From: Homalodisca vitripennis
Taxonomy: Eukaryota > Arthropoda > Insecta > Hemiptera > Cicadellidae
Direction: 5' to 3'
Length of the DNA: 64,000 nucleotides
Assembly (NCBI RefSeq): GCF_021130785.1
Contig: NC_060213.1
Coordinates: 66,507,001-66,571,000, forward strand
Part shown: positions 40,274 to 51,176 of the stretch, piece by piece
Layout of the letters: the number at the start of each line of letters is the position of its first letter
How positions within the stretch are numbered: the first letter of the stretch is position 1
The notes under the pieces: model-generated
What the model saw: the letters and a program-made list of their open reading frames with translations, nothing else
Told to the model about the DNA's origin: nothing
The model's database searches: none
Position numbers and translations under genes: made by a program

Positions 40274-40906
40274 CTGAAACAATGCATGAACCATTGTAAT
40301 TAAGTAGAATGCGACTCAATGCTTCACCTCTTTATATATATCATTGAAACATTGAACAATAATTAAAAGCAGTTGCTGTCTTAGTACGAGACCAAACCGG
40401 TTCTGACTAAGAGCAGAGCAAAGGGGAGTATGGAGGTTGCCGTTTTTCGTCATTATTTGTATCTATTTCTTATTTTTAAGTTTTATTTACAAATTTACCT
40501 ACATCATATCACACAAACGTCAAATAAATCTGAATTCACAGCCCCAGCCTAAGAAACGCCATTCAATTATCAAGTCAAATCGGCGATTCCCGCTCCGCTA
40601 TCCATCGACATAGCACGCTTAATTACCGCTCACATGCTTACCAATGTCTCAGTGTTAATTTATTAAACAATTATAGACAGCGCAATTGTTTTTAGTCATC
40701 GCCACATCAACCTGCTCTACATTGAAAGGGTAACCCTCCGCTACTTCTAGTCTCAACGAAGGTTAGTGATACTCACGCAAAAATATTCGTTTTAATTTAT
40801 TTTTACATATTTAGCGAAATGAACGCAAGAGTTATCGCATATACAGGCAGACAGATGGACTCATTTATTTATTCCATCCCCAAAACCCGTTGTACACGAA
40901 ACTAGA
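40274..40906. other. P450 intron
   Basis: No gene seen. Ordinary AT-rich intron up to the broken left edge of Maverick 2. Confidence 0.6.
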
Positions 40907-41205
40907 AAAGGCGGATAATACTATTATTGTAAGGATTGTCGTAGTAAATATAGCAAAGAATTGTACGATAAAATAGAAAAATTATCTTTAGAAGAGAAGG
41001 AATGTTACATTTGAAAGGGAATTAAGGATATTTCCAAATTTTACGATTGGCATTATAGTAAAGATAAAAAACTGGCATATTGTGCTGTAAGAATTAACCG
41101 AGAAAGTCATAAGAAACCGACTCTTTGCTAGTGTGGACGAATTATTCAATGGTTACCTTATCTTCAAAAATATTTACAAACAAAATATCATAATTCGAGA
41201 GTTTA
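40907..41205 (+). pseudogene. Zinc-ribbon gene remnant (Maverick 2)
   Basis: Reads YYCKDCRSKYSKELYDKIEK and ends LQTKYHNSRV as in 27176-27559. In-frame stops and lost cysteines. The 5' third is missing at the element's broken edge. Confidence 0.8.
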
Positions 41206-42014
41206 ATATACTAATTTACTAACATTATCATCGTGTAATTTAGATATTTTATAAATCAGTTGAGATTTTGTCATGATTGTGGTAAAATGATTTCCATTGT
41301 ATTTTATGTATAACGACTTTTTCATTTGATTGTAAAGATTGATAGAATTTGGTTCGTCATCTATGAACAAAATATCTAATTTTGGATAGTTTATTTTCAG
41401 ATGTTTCAATCGTCTTGGTATTTCACGGTTTTGTGCCGTAATGACATAATAAGGATATTAAAAAATATGATTATTTTTTATTAAACCGAACACGTGTAAT
41501 TTATTTTCATCAAAGTCTTTACAAATCATATCTTTCTTCATTAATTCCATTTTTATTTCTTGATTATCTATTTTTAATTTATTCATTTCATCATTAATTT
41601 GCAGTGTTTTACTTCGTCCTCTAAATATTTAATCTTGTTTTCAAGTTTGTACTCACCAAATTTTCTAATGGAGGGTAAAACCTCTTTTGTAACCCACTTT
41701 TGAAAGGTCCTCGCCTGTTCTTTATTTGAACTCAATATTAGAGAATATAGATCAGATTCATTAACGAAAATAGTGTCAGGACGAAGATTTTGTAAGAGGC
41801 TATGGCATAGCCGCTTGTAATTTATGTATTTGAAAACCATTTTATCATCATTATCGACATTTATTCTGATTGCTTGTCTGGTATTATCATATTCTAAAAT
41901 TTCTGCTATATCTTTTGCTTTAAACCAGAACTCGTTCGTTTTATCTACAATCGTTAGGATATTTGTGTTTTCGAACTTAAGTTGATTATTGAGTAGGTCC
42001 ACAACTGACTCCAT
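41203..42014 (-). pseudogene. BRO gene (Maverick 2), broken
   Basis: Bro-N part 41583-42014 (MESVVDLLNNQLKFENTNIL, WVTKEVLPSIRKFGEY) and C-terminal part 41203-41409 (LKINYPKLDILFIDDEPNSI), with a frameshift and stops between. Starts with TCTATCTAAATGG on the minus strand, as in Maverick 1. Confidence 0.85.
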
Positions 42015-42032
42015 TTAGATAGAAACATTTTT

Positions 42033-42322
42033 AACTAGTAATTTATTTCAGTATAAAGACCATATTCATAAAAAAATAGTGTCAGGATGAAGATTTTGAA
42101 ATGCAACGAATCGTTACTCTTATCAGAATTTATGTTTTCGAAGTTTTTTTTAAATATTTTTCTTTAACATGACTCTAACTGATTTCTTTGTATTTTAATA
42201 TTCTTATATATTCGCAACGTCTTTCGCTTTGAACCAAAATTCATTATTCTCATCCACAATTGTAAAGATATGTTTGTTATTAAATGTAAGTTGATTACTG
42301 AGTATATTCACAACTGACTCCA
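42033..42322 (-). pseudogene. Second Bro-N module (Maverick 2)
   Basis: Minus-strand start TCTATCTAAATGGAGTCAG followed by a degraded Bro-N (NEFWFKAKDVA-like codons, LHPDTIF-like end). Bounded by ACTAGTAA at both ends. Confidence 0.75.
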
Positions 42323-42343
42323 TTTAGATAGAAAAAAAATTTA

Positions 42344-42505
42344 AACTAGTAATTATTATTTCAGTATAAAATCCAGATTCGTTAATGAAAACAGTGTTTT
42401 CTTAAAAGTTTGAAGGTAGTCGTGAATCGCGAATCCCTTTGTTTGTAAATGTTTTTCTATATTTTCCTTTCACATGACCAATGATAGTTTGTTTTGTACT
42501 TTTAA
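42344..42505 (-). pseudogene. Third Bro-N module remnant (Maverick 2)
   Basis: Short piece with FINESGFY-like codons and downstream BRO sequence. Bounded by AACTAGTAAT at both sides. Non-coding now. Confidence 0.65.
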
Positions 42506-42675
42506 CTAGTAATAGTATAAAGTTCAGATTCATTAACGAAAATAGCATGTTTTTTAATATTTTTACGGCGTCTGTGGGATAGACTCCTGTAATTTATACA
42601 TTTAAATGTTGTTTTATCGTCATTATCGACATTATTTATGATAGCGTATCTCGTGTTTTCACATTCTAACTAGTA
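42506..42675 (-). pseudogene. Fourth Bro-N module remnant (Maverick 2)
   Basis: Short piece with FVNESELY-like codons and a YKRL-like block as in 41583-42014. Ends at another AACTAGTAAC junction, next to the penton remnant. Confidence 0.65.
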
Positions 42676-42990
42676 ACTTGTAATCTTAAATATATTGTTG
42701 TTTTACTCTCATTTTTCAATAAATTTCCTTCAAAGTCTTGAATAGTCAGAAAGATTTTTTGAATTCTTTTAATATTTTTTCTAATTGGAATATAACCAAT
42801 TTCATTCGGTTTTTCACCGATTTTTTATCCATAAGCATAATTTGGGTAAAATGTGTACAATATTTCCGATTCTTTGTACAGATGTTCGGTATTATTTTCA
42901 AAACTAGGTTCAACTAGATTACAATGTTCTTCAATTACATCGAACGGTCTAAATTTTGGCGTTTTATTGCCTATATACAACTGATTTGGT
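42676..42990 (-). pseudogene. Penton gene fragment (Maverick 2)
   Basis: C-terminal half of the minor capsid gene: FDVIEEHCNLVEPSFENNTE, YKESEILYTFYPNYAYG, an in-frame stop, then I..IQKI-type codons. The N-terminal half is cut at about 42990 by unrelated GC-rich sequence. Confidence 0.85.
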
Positions 42991-44160
42991 GTCGGCGGTT
43001 CATGTGGAACGCGAGATGAACAGTGTACATACTGTCCCGAGTTAGCGAAACAAGACTTCACCGGAAGTCTCCTCAACCGCAACACGAGGTCTCGGAAGCG
43101 CGCCCCTCCCAAACACGGAGCAAAGCATAAAAAAATACAACACGCCACTAGTGGGAAGAGAGACAAAGAGAGACAAAGTTTCCAGTACATAATATAATTA
43201 TTTAGGTGGCAAACATTTTCACACAAAATACAATTAACAGCAGCACCACGGTGCACCGAGTAACTTACAAACTAAATAACAAAAATAAATAGAATTCCAA
43301 TATTGACAATAACATAATAAACAGAAATTTGACATATAAATAACATAGTTTCAGGTCCGGCATGTAGTAAATATAAATTTTGAACTGGTAATTATTATGA
43401 ACTGACGGGAGGGAACAGGTTGTAGAATTTCTAGGCCCACTATTTAAAAAAAGTAATTTTGTTTCAAGTTTATAGCAAAAAAAAAAAAGAAAAAAAAATT
43501 TAAAGCCGATTTTAGAAGGAGGCGGGGGCTTAGTTGACTCCCCGAATCCGAATTAAAGATGAAATCCTCCCCTACAGATCATGTCACTAAACTAAATAAA
43601 TACTAGTTTACTTAACACTGACCCTCCTCCAGATATAATATCTGGCAGCGCTCCATAAAACCCAATCCTGTCAAGTCCAATAAAAGAAGAAGAAAAAACA
43701 TTTTAGCTCCAACCTTATTCAAGATGAATTGAAGCCCAGACATTCCAGTTGGATGACGGTACAGTAGCTCTGGCAGGGCGCGGGCATTCAATTTTAGTTT
43801 ACCAGTGCTGTCACCATTGGGCAGACTCGCCGCACCAGTCATGTCGACGGCACTCACGGGGACCCTGCCGAAAGTCGGAGAACTAGCCAGCCATGGGCGT
43901 CAGGACGACCAGTTAACAGTCAGAGATACACGTCGCCTCTGCCGAACGTGTCCGACCGTTCCGACCAGAAGCAGCTGCCGGTAAATAGCTGGTCGGTAAT
44001 CAGTCAAGGTCAACCACCTGACCTCGACCAATCAGTCCATCCAGGCAGAAAATAATCAATACGGTGACGGAATCACCCCCCCCCCACCGACTGACAAAAG
44101 TGGCCGAGGTGGGAAAAATAATAGACAAAATATCCAAACTGAGCCCCGGCTCAATACCGA
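42991..44160. other. GC-richer unclassified insertion in Maverick 2
   Basis: Sharp change in base composition at 42990. Poly-A run near 43481-43500; GC-rich 43700-44130 with CCCCCCCCC. A minus-strand open frame 43612-43857 (LKLNARALPELLYRHPTGMS) has no recognised family. The left edge carries GTCGGCGG...TGTGGAACGCGA, which resembles part of the 80-bp repeat at 44161. Possibly a transposon or LTR of unknown type. Confidence 0.45.
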
Positions 44161-44496
44161 GAGCGATAGTAACGCGTCATTATCAACTTTTATCAAACTG
44201 TGACGTCGGCGGCCCGCATGGACCGCGAGCTGCATATCGAGAGCGATAGCAACGCGTCATTATCAACTTTTATCAAACTGTGACGTCGACGGCCCGCATG
44301 GACCGCGAGCTGCATATCGAGAGCGATAGCAACGCATCATTATCAACTTTTATCAAACTGTGACGTCGACGGCCCGCATGGACCGCGAGCTGCATATCGA
44401 GAGCGATAGCAACGCATCATTATCAACTTTTATCAAACTGTGACGTCGGCGGCCCGCATGGACCGCGAGCTGCATATCGAGAGCGATAGCAACGAG
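44161..44496. repeat. 80-bp tandem repeat, four full units and a partial
   Basis: Units begin GAGCGATAG at 44161, 44241, 44321, 44401 and 44481 (partial). Each has TTATCAACTTTTATCAAACT and GGCCCGCATGGACCGCGAG. Units differ at few positions (GTCGGC/GTCGAC, GCGTCAT/GCATCAT), so the array is young. Confidence 0.95.
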
Positions 44497-44539
44497 TTTT
44501 TTTTATATCTATTGTACTGTGACGTTGGCGTTCCTTGTG

Positions 44540-44935
44540 GAACGCGACCTTGACAATGTTCTTTCTAGACTTGTAGCTCGAAACGACTTATCCGATTTTA
44601 ATGAAATTTGGTACACATATAGCGAATACTTAACTCTTTCGACTTAACTTATCCATAAGGGTGAAATCATCCCCTATTTTTTTATATTCATCGAAAAATA
44701 AAAAAGTTTATCATAAAAATCTGAAACTTCAAAACCAAGCAAGTTCAACTTAAAATTTCATGAAAATAACAAAATTTTCAAAATCTACCCCAATCATCTC
44801 TTATCTTTAAACGCTTATATCTCGTGAACTACTTGGAATTTGTGGATGAAATTTGGTATATAGGGCCAGTAAATATTGAAGTATTTTTTTAAATCCTCAC
44901 TTCCGGTAAATGACCTTGAAATAGTTAAACCGTAT
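44540..44935 (-). repeat. Inverted copy of the repeat at 35760-36190
   Basis: Reverse complement close to 35790-36190, sharing ATAAGGGTGAAATCATCCCC and GGTACACATATAG. It lies between the tandem array and the Maverick 2 terminus. Confidence 0.8.
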
Positions 44936-44998
44936 AAACGTGAAACGTAAACGTTAATGTTTTTACGATTTCACGTTTCACGTTTTTACGGTTTATCT
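44933..44998. repeat. Palindromic ACGTTT cluster
   Basis: AAACCGTATAAACGTGAAAC and its near reverse complement surround a short AACGTTAATG core. Same vocabulary as the Maverick 1 minisatellite at 30345-30556. Confidence 0.75.
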
Positions 44999-45412
44999 GG
45001 TGAAACAGTGATAGATTCTTCTATTTATTATAGAAAAATCAGTAAACTGAGACTTAAAATTATTGAAAAAATAATATACTTATAGGACAAAATTGTACTT
45101 TTACTACTATATTGGTTTGTAAGAGGTAATTTAAATTCTTTATACTATTTTTTCAATAATTTTTACATTAACATTTTAAAGATTTTTCATTCCATTTCAG
45201 AGATTTTTTATTAAGATTTTAACATATTTACTACAGAATTTCTGTTTATTCGAAACAAAGATGAGAACATTGGCAATAGATTTTACATTGATTCTATCAG
45301 ATTGATTAAAGCAGATTTAACTACAATTGTTATAAGTTTTTCATTTATTCGTAGCAGATTCAACAACATTTTCAATAGATTGATTCGAAGCAGATTTGAC
45401 TAAGTTTCCAAT
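44999..45412. other. AT-rich Maverick 2 interior or terminal sequence
   Basis: No gene. Phrases such as TTTCATTTATTCGTAGCAGA recall the TIR of Maverick 1 (TTTATTCGTAGCAGATTTGAC), so this is probably decayed terminal repeat with internal duplications. Confidence 0.5.
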
Positions 45413-45564
45413 AGACAGTTTAAGAAAGTAGAAGCAAACAGCTATAGATTCGGTTATTTTTCATTCGTGATTTACAGATTCGTTTATGGTTCAATGAACA
45501 GTATTTTACATTGATTTTCTGACTGTCCCAAAAGTGCGCTAGAAACCCCATATTCATATCTACT
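45413..45564 (-). repeat. Maverick 2 right terminal repeat, decayed
   Basis: Shares AAGAAAGTAGAAGCAAACAG, CAGTATTTTACATTG, GTGCGC and CCCCATATT with the right TIR of Maverick 1, and ends ATATCTACT. Confidence 0.8.
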
Positions 45565-46813
45565 GCCATCCATATATTAACAGGAATGTTCAGGAGTATG
45601 ACCCAACAAATTCTACTATCGTGCATGTGTCATCGATTTAACTTCTGAGTAACTCAAGTAGAGAACCAGTTATTCTAAAGTGCATCGCCTTCTATAAATT
45701 TTCCTTTAACCAAGAGAAACCAGGATAACACGATTTCGTACATTTGCCATCTTTATGGTTGCAAAAGGTATAACACAAAGTTTCGAGGAATCCATCTCTT
45801 CGTCAGTTGGGGAGGTATTAGTCCGTACAAAAATAAAGAACAGAATGAAGAAAAGAAGGGGTAGAAAAGGGTTCAAACCTATAAAAAATCTGCTTTTAAT
45901 CTACTCCAGGCAAGTTCCAAGCACAAGTCCCGAGTGCGAGAAACACGAAAACTAACACTAAAGTGATGTCGGCACTTTCTTTGGTATTATTATCTGAAAC
46001 AATAGGGCAGGAAGACGATGGTCAGGAGGAGGAAGAATTAAAAGCGAGTTGCTTTCATCCCAAACTTTTGGTCCTAGAACTTAGTGTCATGGTGTGTGTA
46101 CGCATTTTGTTGGGTAGGATTTTTTAATTGGTTTAATCTTCTTAACTTTTCTTTTGTAATTACTAATATCTCCCCCATTTGACGAAGAGGATAGATTCCA
46201 ATCCTCGAAATGTTGTAATATACCTTTTGTAACGATACAGATGGCAAATGTCCTAAATCCTGTTGTCCTGGCAAACTATTGTAAATAAGAAACTTTAAAC
46301 AAAGAACAAGAGGAACCTTTGCACCAAGGAATTTATGGGATCTTTCGATCAAAAGTTATTGCACAGACGGTCAGAGGGACCGAAAAGAAAACGATTCTAA
46401 AAGGTTATTTCAGATCGTTAATAGTTTGTATGGTTCTACTCTGAGAGCACACCGTGGGAACACCTGATGTTTGTGGCAGTACTAAATGATTTTACGATGA
46501 TAATGAATGATTCACGAATTTCCATAATTAGCCAGACAGTGAAGGAAGATTGGAACGATAACTTGTAACGGTTAATAATCATCGACCACTAAAAATAATA
46601 GTATTAAACTATACACCAAAAAGTATACATATCTGAATTAATTTTACACTGCTTTTATTTCCCTTAGGCTTTTAATTTTGCATTGTAAAAAAATAATTAT
46701 TCCAAAATAATAGGATTTCTTAAAATGCAACGTATTTCAACGCTGGTTTGAATTATTTTTTATTAAAATTAAATTTCTATATAGTCTCCATTGTACACAT
46801 TCGATATACTTAC
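45565..46813. other. P450 intron with a weak fold-back
   Basis: Arms at about 45768-45812 and 46176-46226 are imperfect reverse complements (GACGAAGAG..GGATTC, CCTCGAAA.. and GTAATATACC-type ends). No coding gene supported. Confidence 0.45.
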
Positions 46814-46993
46814 TTGTGCCAGCAATCACGGTCATTTCAAAAATCTCATCAGTGCGATCTGAAGGTGGGGAGCTGACCGATAACTGTTCTGTTAACTTCC
46901 TGCTGACTTCGTTGAAGACCGGAAGGAAGTTCTCCACATTAGAAGGACACATCACGGGGTTCATCAGCTTCCGGTACTTCTTCCATATGTGAA
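46814..46993 (-). CDS. Cytochrome P450 exon, C-helix region
   Basis: 180-nt exon; acceptor CTACAG, donor GTAAGT. It encodes HIWKKYRKLMNPVMCPSNVE, then FLPVFNEVSRKLTEQLS and EIFEMTVIAG. W.K.RK...P is the C-helix heme-propionate motif (WxxxR class), and FLPVFNE is strongly CYP4-like. Starts by completing the V codon from 47384 and ends one base into a codon, as 40273 requires. Confidence 0.92.
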
Positions 46994-47383
46994 CTGTAGC
47001 ACAAATGTATTTTAAATGTAATTTTAGTAGCCTAAAATAGCAATACATTTTACTGTTTATTCTTCCTTTTAAGGATTTCTGAACTAATATTTTAAACATA
47101 AAATTAATCTTAATACGGCGTTCGAAGAATGGAAGCACATACTTAATTTAAAATTTGCTAGTTTTCTTAAACAATAGGTCTAATAACCATTATTTATCTG
47201 GTATTGTAGTAAATATTTTGTAAAATCAAAATGAATAACTCGGTGGCTATGTTTTATAACAATAGTGACTGAGATAATATCAAGAATATGGTAATTTAAA
47301 ATGTTAAATCTTTTGCTGTATTCATTAGAAATTGATAGTAAGATTGTATAAGTAACGATTTGTTGGTAATAAAATATGCTCAC
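46994..47383. other. P450 intron
   Basis: Short AT-rich intron; nothing else seen. Confidence 0.8.
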
Positions 47384-47474
47384 CTGGAGACGAAATAATA
47401 CTATTGCCCAAAAACACTCCGAACAGGGAGTAGAGATTATCTTTCTCTAACATACTGGAGCTGTTCAAAACAAT
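47384..47474 (-). CDS. Cytochrome P450 exon with a defective-looking acceptor
   Basis: Encodes IVLNSSSMLEKDNLYSLFGV, then FLGNSIISSP, the CYP4 block 'ViLnSs..iEKs.lY.fl.pwLG.gll'. Donor GTGAGC. The frame and family alignment place the start at 47474, right after a pyrimidine tract (TTACTTTTTCGG), but the last two bases are GG, not AG. A nearby AG (47461-47462) would start the exon 13 bases later and shift the frame. Either this allele is broken here, or an unusual site is used. Confidence 0.8.
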
Positions 47475-48742
47475 CCGAAAAAGTAATTGAGTTAATAGTT
47501 GTATTATTTAAACATGTGTCTGTAAGTAATAGCGAAAAACCAAAGAAATGCGGGCTGAATTTGATTTCACGTGATCTCCAATTCCACTAGAACTCAGAGT
47601 ATAGTAGAATATGGTATGCATACAAGTACTACGAGCATTCAAGTGTTAGAATAACTTGATTTTGGCTAGTGACACAGGGCAACTAATCCACAATGTTGGG
47701 TTATCAGCTTATAAAATAATCAGGAATACCCAGAATCTGGATAGTCCAGGCCTCAGTTGTATACAATTATTGTATTGTGCAGATTATAAACAAGGTGGTC
47801 GCGGTACAACAATTTATGACACGAGAGAGGGAAAATTACAATCGAAATATATCGACACAGCTGATCGGCTTTGATTGTGGACTAGAATTATATTGGAGGA
47901 GCAACCTACAATATAAAGGTTTTAAAGCCTAATTCTCTCGCTACATTTTAGGGGATATTTGAGTTAACTATGACGGAAAATATGGTGCACGCAATCTAAT
48001 ACAATAAATAAAATACCCCAGAATATCCTAGTTATGTAAACTTGCAAAACAAAATTATTACGTAGACAGTATTGTATAATTATCTATAGCTCTAGAGCAA
48101 TGATTCGGCTCAAAGGATTAAATGAATAGACATTGAAGTGAATAGTCTTGTACGGACCCGTTGAATTAAACAAAAAACTTATTAAACAAAGAGGGTTGGA
48201 AAGGGTTACAACGTGGTAAAATATGTTTGTGAATAGTGACAGTGAGTGCTGAGTACTGTAATGTTGTATTCACCCTCACAAAGCACATCACGACACTAGC
48301 TTGCTTCACGGAATTGTTTGGGGTTGATCTTGAATTACACAATCTTGAGTCAATGTCACTGAAATAAGGAAACACTTCTGACAGCACGTAACTCGATAAA
48401 CTCTTACTAAGCGAGGTTTTGCTGCAAAAGATAAAAAAGTGAGCTGCAGCGAGGGAAAAAAGGTACAAAATCGCACCTTGATTAAGAGACTGGAATAATA
48501 CATTGAGGCTCAGCACAAGAGTGAAACTTCAGGGAAGTACCGTCGGCATCAGGGGGTATCTCCAACACAGCCTTAAAAGGATCCGGCTATTCCATTCAAA
48601 CATACCGTGATCTCTGACAATTTAGAGACAAGAGAAGAGATCAGGTGATCTTTTATATCAGCAGACTGTGCGTAGTCAGCCGGTATAACTGACTGTAGTC
48701 GTATAAGGAAGTAAATGTCAATCATATGTTGTAAATATTATA
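47475..48742. other. P450 intron
   Basis: No gene that I can support. Minus-strand frames at 48166-48516 start with a hydrophobic stretch (AILYLFSLAAAHFFIFCSK), which could suggest a membrane anchor, but no P450 proline-rich hinge or splice context confirms it. Confidence 0.4.
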
Positions 48743-49681
48743 CAGGGTGTAAATAAGTCTTGGTACGCCTGAATATATTCCAAACGGATTGAGATATAGA
48801 TGTACAGTCTTCACCATACTTATAAAAATCCTTTTTTTAATTTTTAGAGGACAAAAGATTCCGCCAACCTTTTAAGAAGGGTGCAACTTTAATTTAAAAT
48901 TTCAACCCCGTAATTATTAAGGCATATTCAGTAGAAACACAATGACACGAATAAAAAATCTCTACGAAAATGGGTAAATAACCCCATACATTGTAATGCC
49001 ACTTAGAAAAAGACACCTCGTACCAAAACTGTGCATACCACAGACCTTAAGAAGTGGGATAAGCTGGCCACCTCAAAGTTTAACTGAGAGATATCACGAA
49101 TACATTGTATTAATAACCGCAAGACATAGGAATTGTCCCTACATACTATTATTATTATTTTTCCGTAACTAAAAAAAAAAAACAACGCAGAGTCTTAGTG
49201 TTATTGAGGTTCTTTTTAATTAACCTTTAAGGAATGGAACAAGATAGGGGTTTAGATTAGAAAACCCTTCAACCCCTCTTTGAAAAGAGGAGGGGAAGGA
49301 TAATTTGTTTACTCTCGAAAATTTCCACAAAAATATCGTAATAAATATGGTGAAGGTTGAACATCGATCGATATATTAATTTGTTAGGAATATATCCAGA
49401 CATATTATGAATGAATTTATACCCTAAAATTTAACGGGGCTTTTGCCCATAACGTTTGCCAGGAGATGTTTTATTCATATAATTGTGTTTCTATTGACCT
49501 TTAAGTTGATATGTCGCAACATAGGGGTTGAAATTTGAAAATTTAATGTTACTCCCTTCTACCCTCTTTATCCTTAAAATAATTCAAAAAAGTATTTTAA
49601 TAAGTATGGTGAAGATTGTACATCAATACCTCAATCCGTTTCGTATGTATCCAGGCGTACCAGGACTTAATTTACATCCTG
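48743..49681. mobile_element. MITE, about 940 bp, long imperfect inverted repeats
   Basis: Ends CAGGGTGTAAATAAGTC and, reversed, CAGGATGTAAATTAAGTC, flanked by TA. Similarity continues inward (GGTACGCCTG, AAACGGATTGAG, CTTCACCATACTTAT, then AAATTTCAACCCC and AGAAACACAAT) for several hundred bases. No transposase. Confidence 0.85.
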
Positions 49682-50513
49682 TATACATGTATAACGGCGT
49701 TTTATTATTATTAGAATCTTTAGACAGTATCATATATGTTTCTTATTATATTAAATGGATAATAGTGTTTCATGCAAGAAATACGATATTTAAAAGAAGT
49801 ATTATATTGTAATAGCGTGCTCAGTGAGTCTAGTTAGATATAATTTAAAAAATCAGCAGGCTTATTTACTCAGTAAAGGATAAATTCTAACGACATGGAA
49901 ATAAAGGATATTCTTAAAATTTAATTTTAATAGATTGTGTACGTTAGATTTTAAATGTAATAGGAAAAGAAATTTTCCTTGCGAATGACTATAACAAAAT
50001 ATTTAATTTCTGTGCAAAATAGTGCGGACCAATGTTTTGAGCTGTCTTCTCAAAATATCAAAAGGGTGGTCTATAATAAACTCTAGGTCATTAGTAAATG
50101 TAGATCTTTACACATTTGCTTTGCGGTTACGATTTAGTTGCTGTATTGAAACAGTGATCAGTGCCTAAAAATCAATAAGTTAAGAAAATAATGAAATTAA
50201 GGATATTCTTACATTTAATTTTAATACGTTGTGTATGTTAGATTTTAAATCACAATTTTTTTTTGTCCGTATGACTATTACCAAATATTTAACTCCTGTG
50301 CAAAAGTATAATACGAACCAATATTTTGACCTGTCTTCTCAAAATGTCAATAGTGTGGACCATAATAAATCTCTAGGTCATTAGTAAATATACATTCTTA
50401 TACATCTATTTTTCATCTAAGTTTTAGTTGCCGTATCTAAATTGTGAACAGTGGCTAAATACCAATAAATTATTACACCCAAAAATTAATCATTACGTTT
50501 AAGTTATACTTAC
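49682..50513. other. P450 intron with a short direct duplication
   Basis: Around 49895-50170 and 50185-50460 the same phrases recur in order (AAGGATATTCTTA, GTGTA(C/T)GTTAGATTTTAAAT, TCTCAAAAT.TCAA, TCTAGGTCATTAGTAAAT), so a segment of about 280 bp is directly duplicated and diverged. Confidence 0.65.
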
Positions 50514-50620
50514 TTGAATATCCGCTGGATCTACTACTACGAAAATAGGAATCGGGCCTATCCAAAAGCAGAATATGCCATCGGAATTTGAACTTATTTT
50601 CAGAAGATTTTTAGTCACAT
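50514..50620 (-). CDS. Cytochrome P450 exon, N-proximal region
   Basis: 107-nt exon; acceptor ATTTCAG, donor GTAAGT. After two bases of a split codon it encodes VTKNLLKISSNSDGIFCFWI, then GPIPIFVVVDPADIQ. F.FWiGP.P.vvv..p.d.Q is the CYP4 beta-1 region. Ends in phase 0, matching the following exon if that begins at 47474. The first exon (membrane anchor, proline hinge) was not found; the LINE and Maverick 3 lie upstream. Confidence 0.9.
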
Positions 50621-50786
50621 CTGAAATCAGACAGACTTTGTATCCTATACAGTAATTCTTCAACAACCAAATTCAAGAAGATGTAAATAACTATAACATA
50701 ATGTTTTAAAAGTGACCAAAACCGTTGTAGTTCTAACTAATTAGTAGTCGCCACAGAGCCAGTAAAGATTAAAACATTTGGCTGAG

Positions 50787-50803
50787 TCTGAGTCGAAATA
50801 GTG
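50787..50803. repeat. Left target-site duplication of the LINE
   Basis: TCTGAGTCGAAATAGTG, repeated exactly at 55865-55881. Confidence 0.93.
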
Positions 50804-51176
50804 GGTTGGCACAACTGAATTGTGGTGATATTTAGCTGCGCATAAATTATAAGTTTTTGCATATTTACACTGTTAATTGGATATTTTATCCTATTAAATT
50901 AAACCATACATATTTTTATTGAAGTTTGAAGTAATGGACACAGACTCGGAGTTAATTACTTAGCTGATAAGTGGACTTCGAGCTGACTCGCCATGTGACT
51001 CGACCTACTTGGTGGGTGTCCTGGAGTGAGCAGTGAGTGGCGGTGAGCTAACGTGCAGTTATCAGTTAGTGGCACGCGTACTTTCCAGTCGGTTGGTTTA
51101 CTCTTATACAATTTTTATAAATAATGCAAATATTTACTAAATGACTGAAAATGCGATTTAAAAATTTTTAACGCCT

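Larger units (their letters stand above)
40907..45564 (+). mobile_element. Maverick 2, decayed right-hand part
   Basis: Syntenic with Maverick 1 from the zinc-ribbon gene to the penton gene (zinc ribbon +, BRO -, penton -), then interrupted near 42990. A right terminus resembling that of Maverick 1 lies at 45413-45564 (GTGCGCTAGAAACCCCATAT, ATATCTACT). Same orientation as Maverick 1. PolB, integrase, ATPase, protease and MCP are lost. Much older than Maverick 1. Confidence 0.8.

Noticed and set aside
43612..43857. Minus-strand 81-codon frame as a gene
   Set aside because: No recognised family; GC-rich composition alone makes long frames likely.
46074..46352. Minus-strand 92-codon frame as a P450 exon
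   Set aside because: Residues do not fit any P450 region, and the splice chain 46814-40273 needs no exon here.
47656..47874. Plus-strand 72-codon frame
   Set aside because: No domain, no start motif, inside a P450 intron on the other strand.
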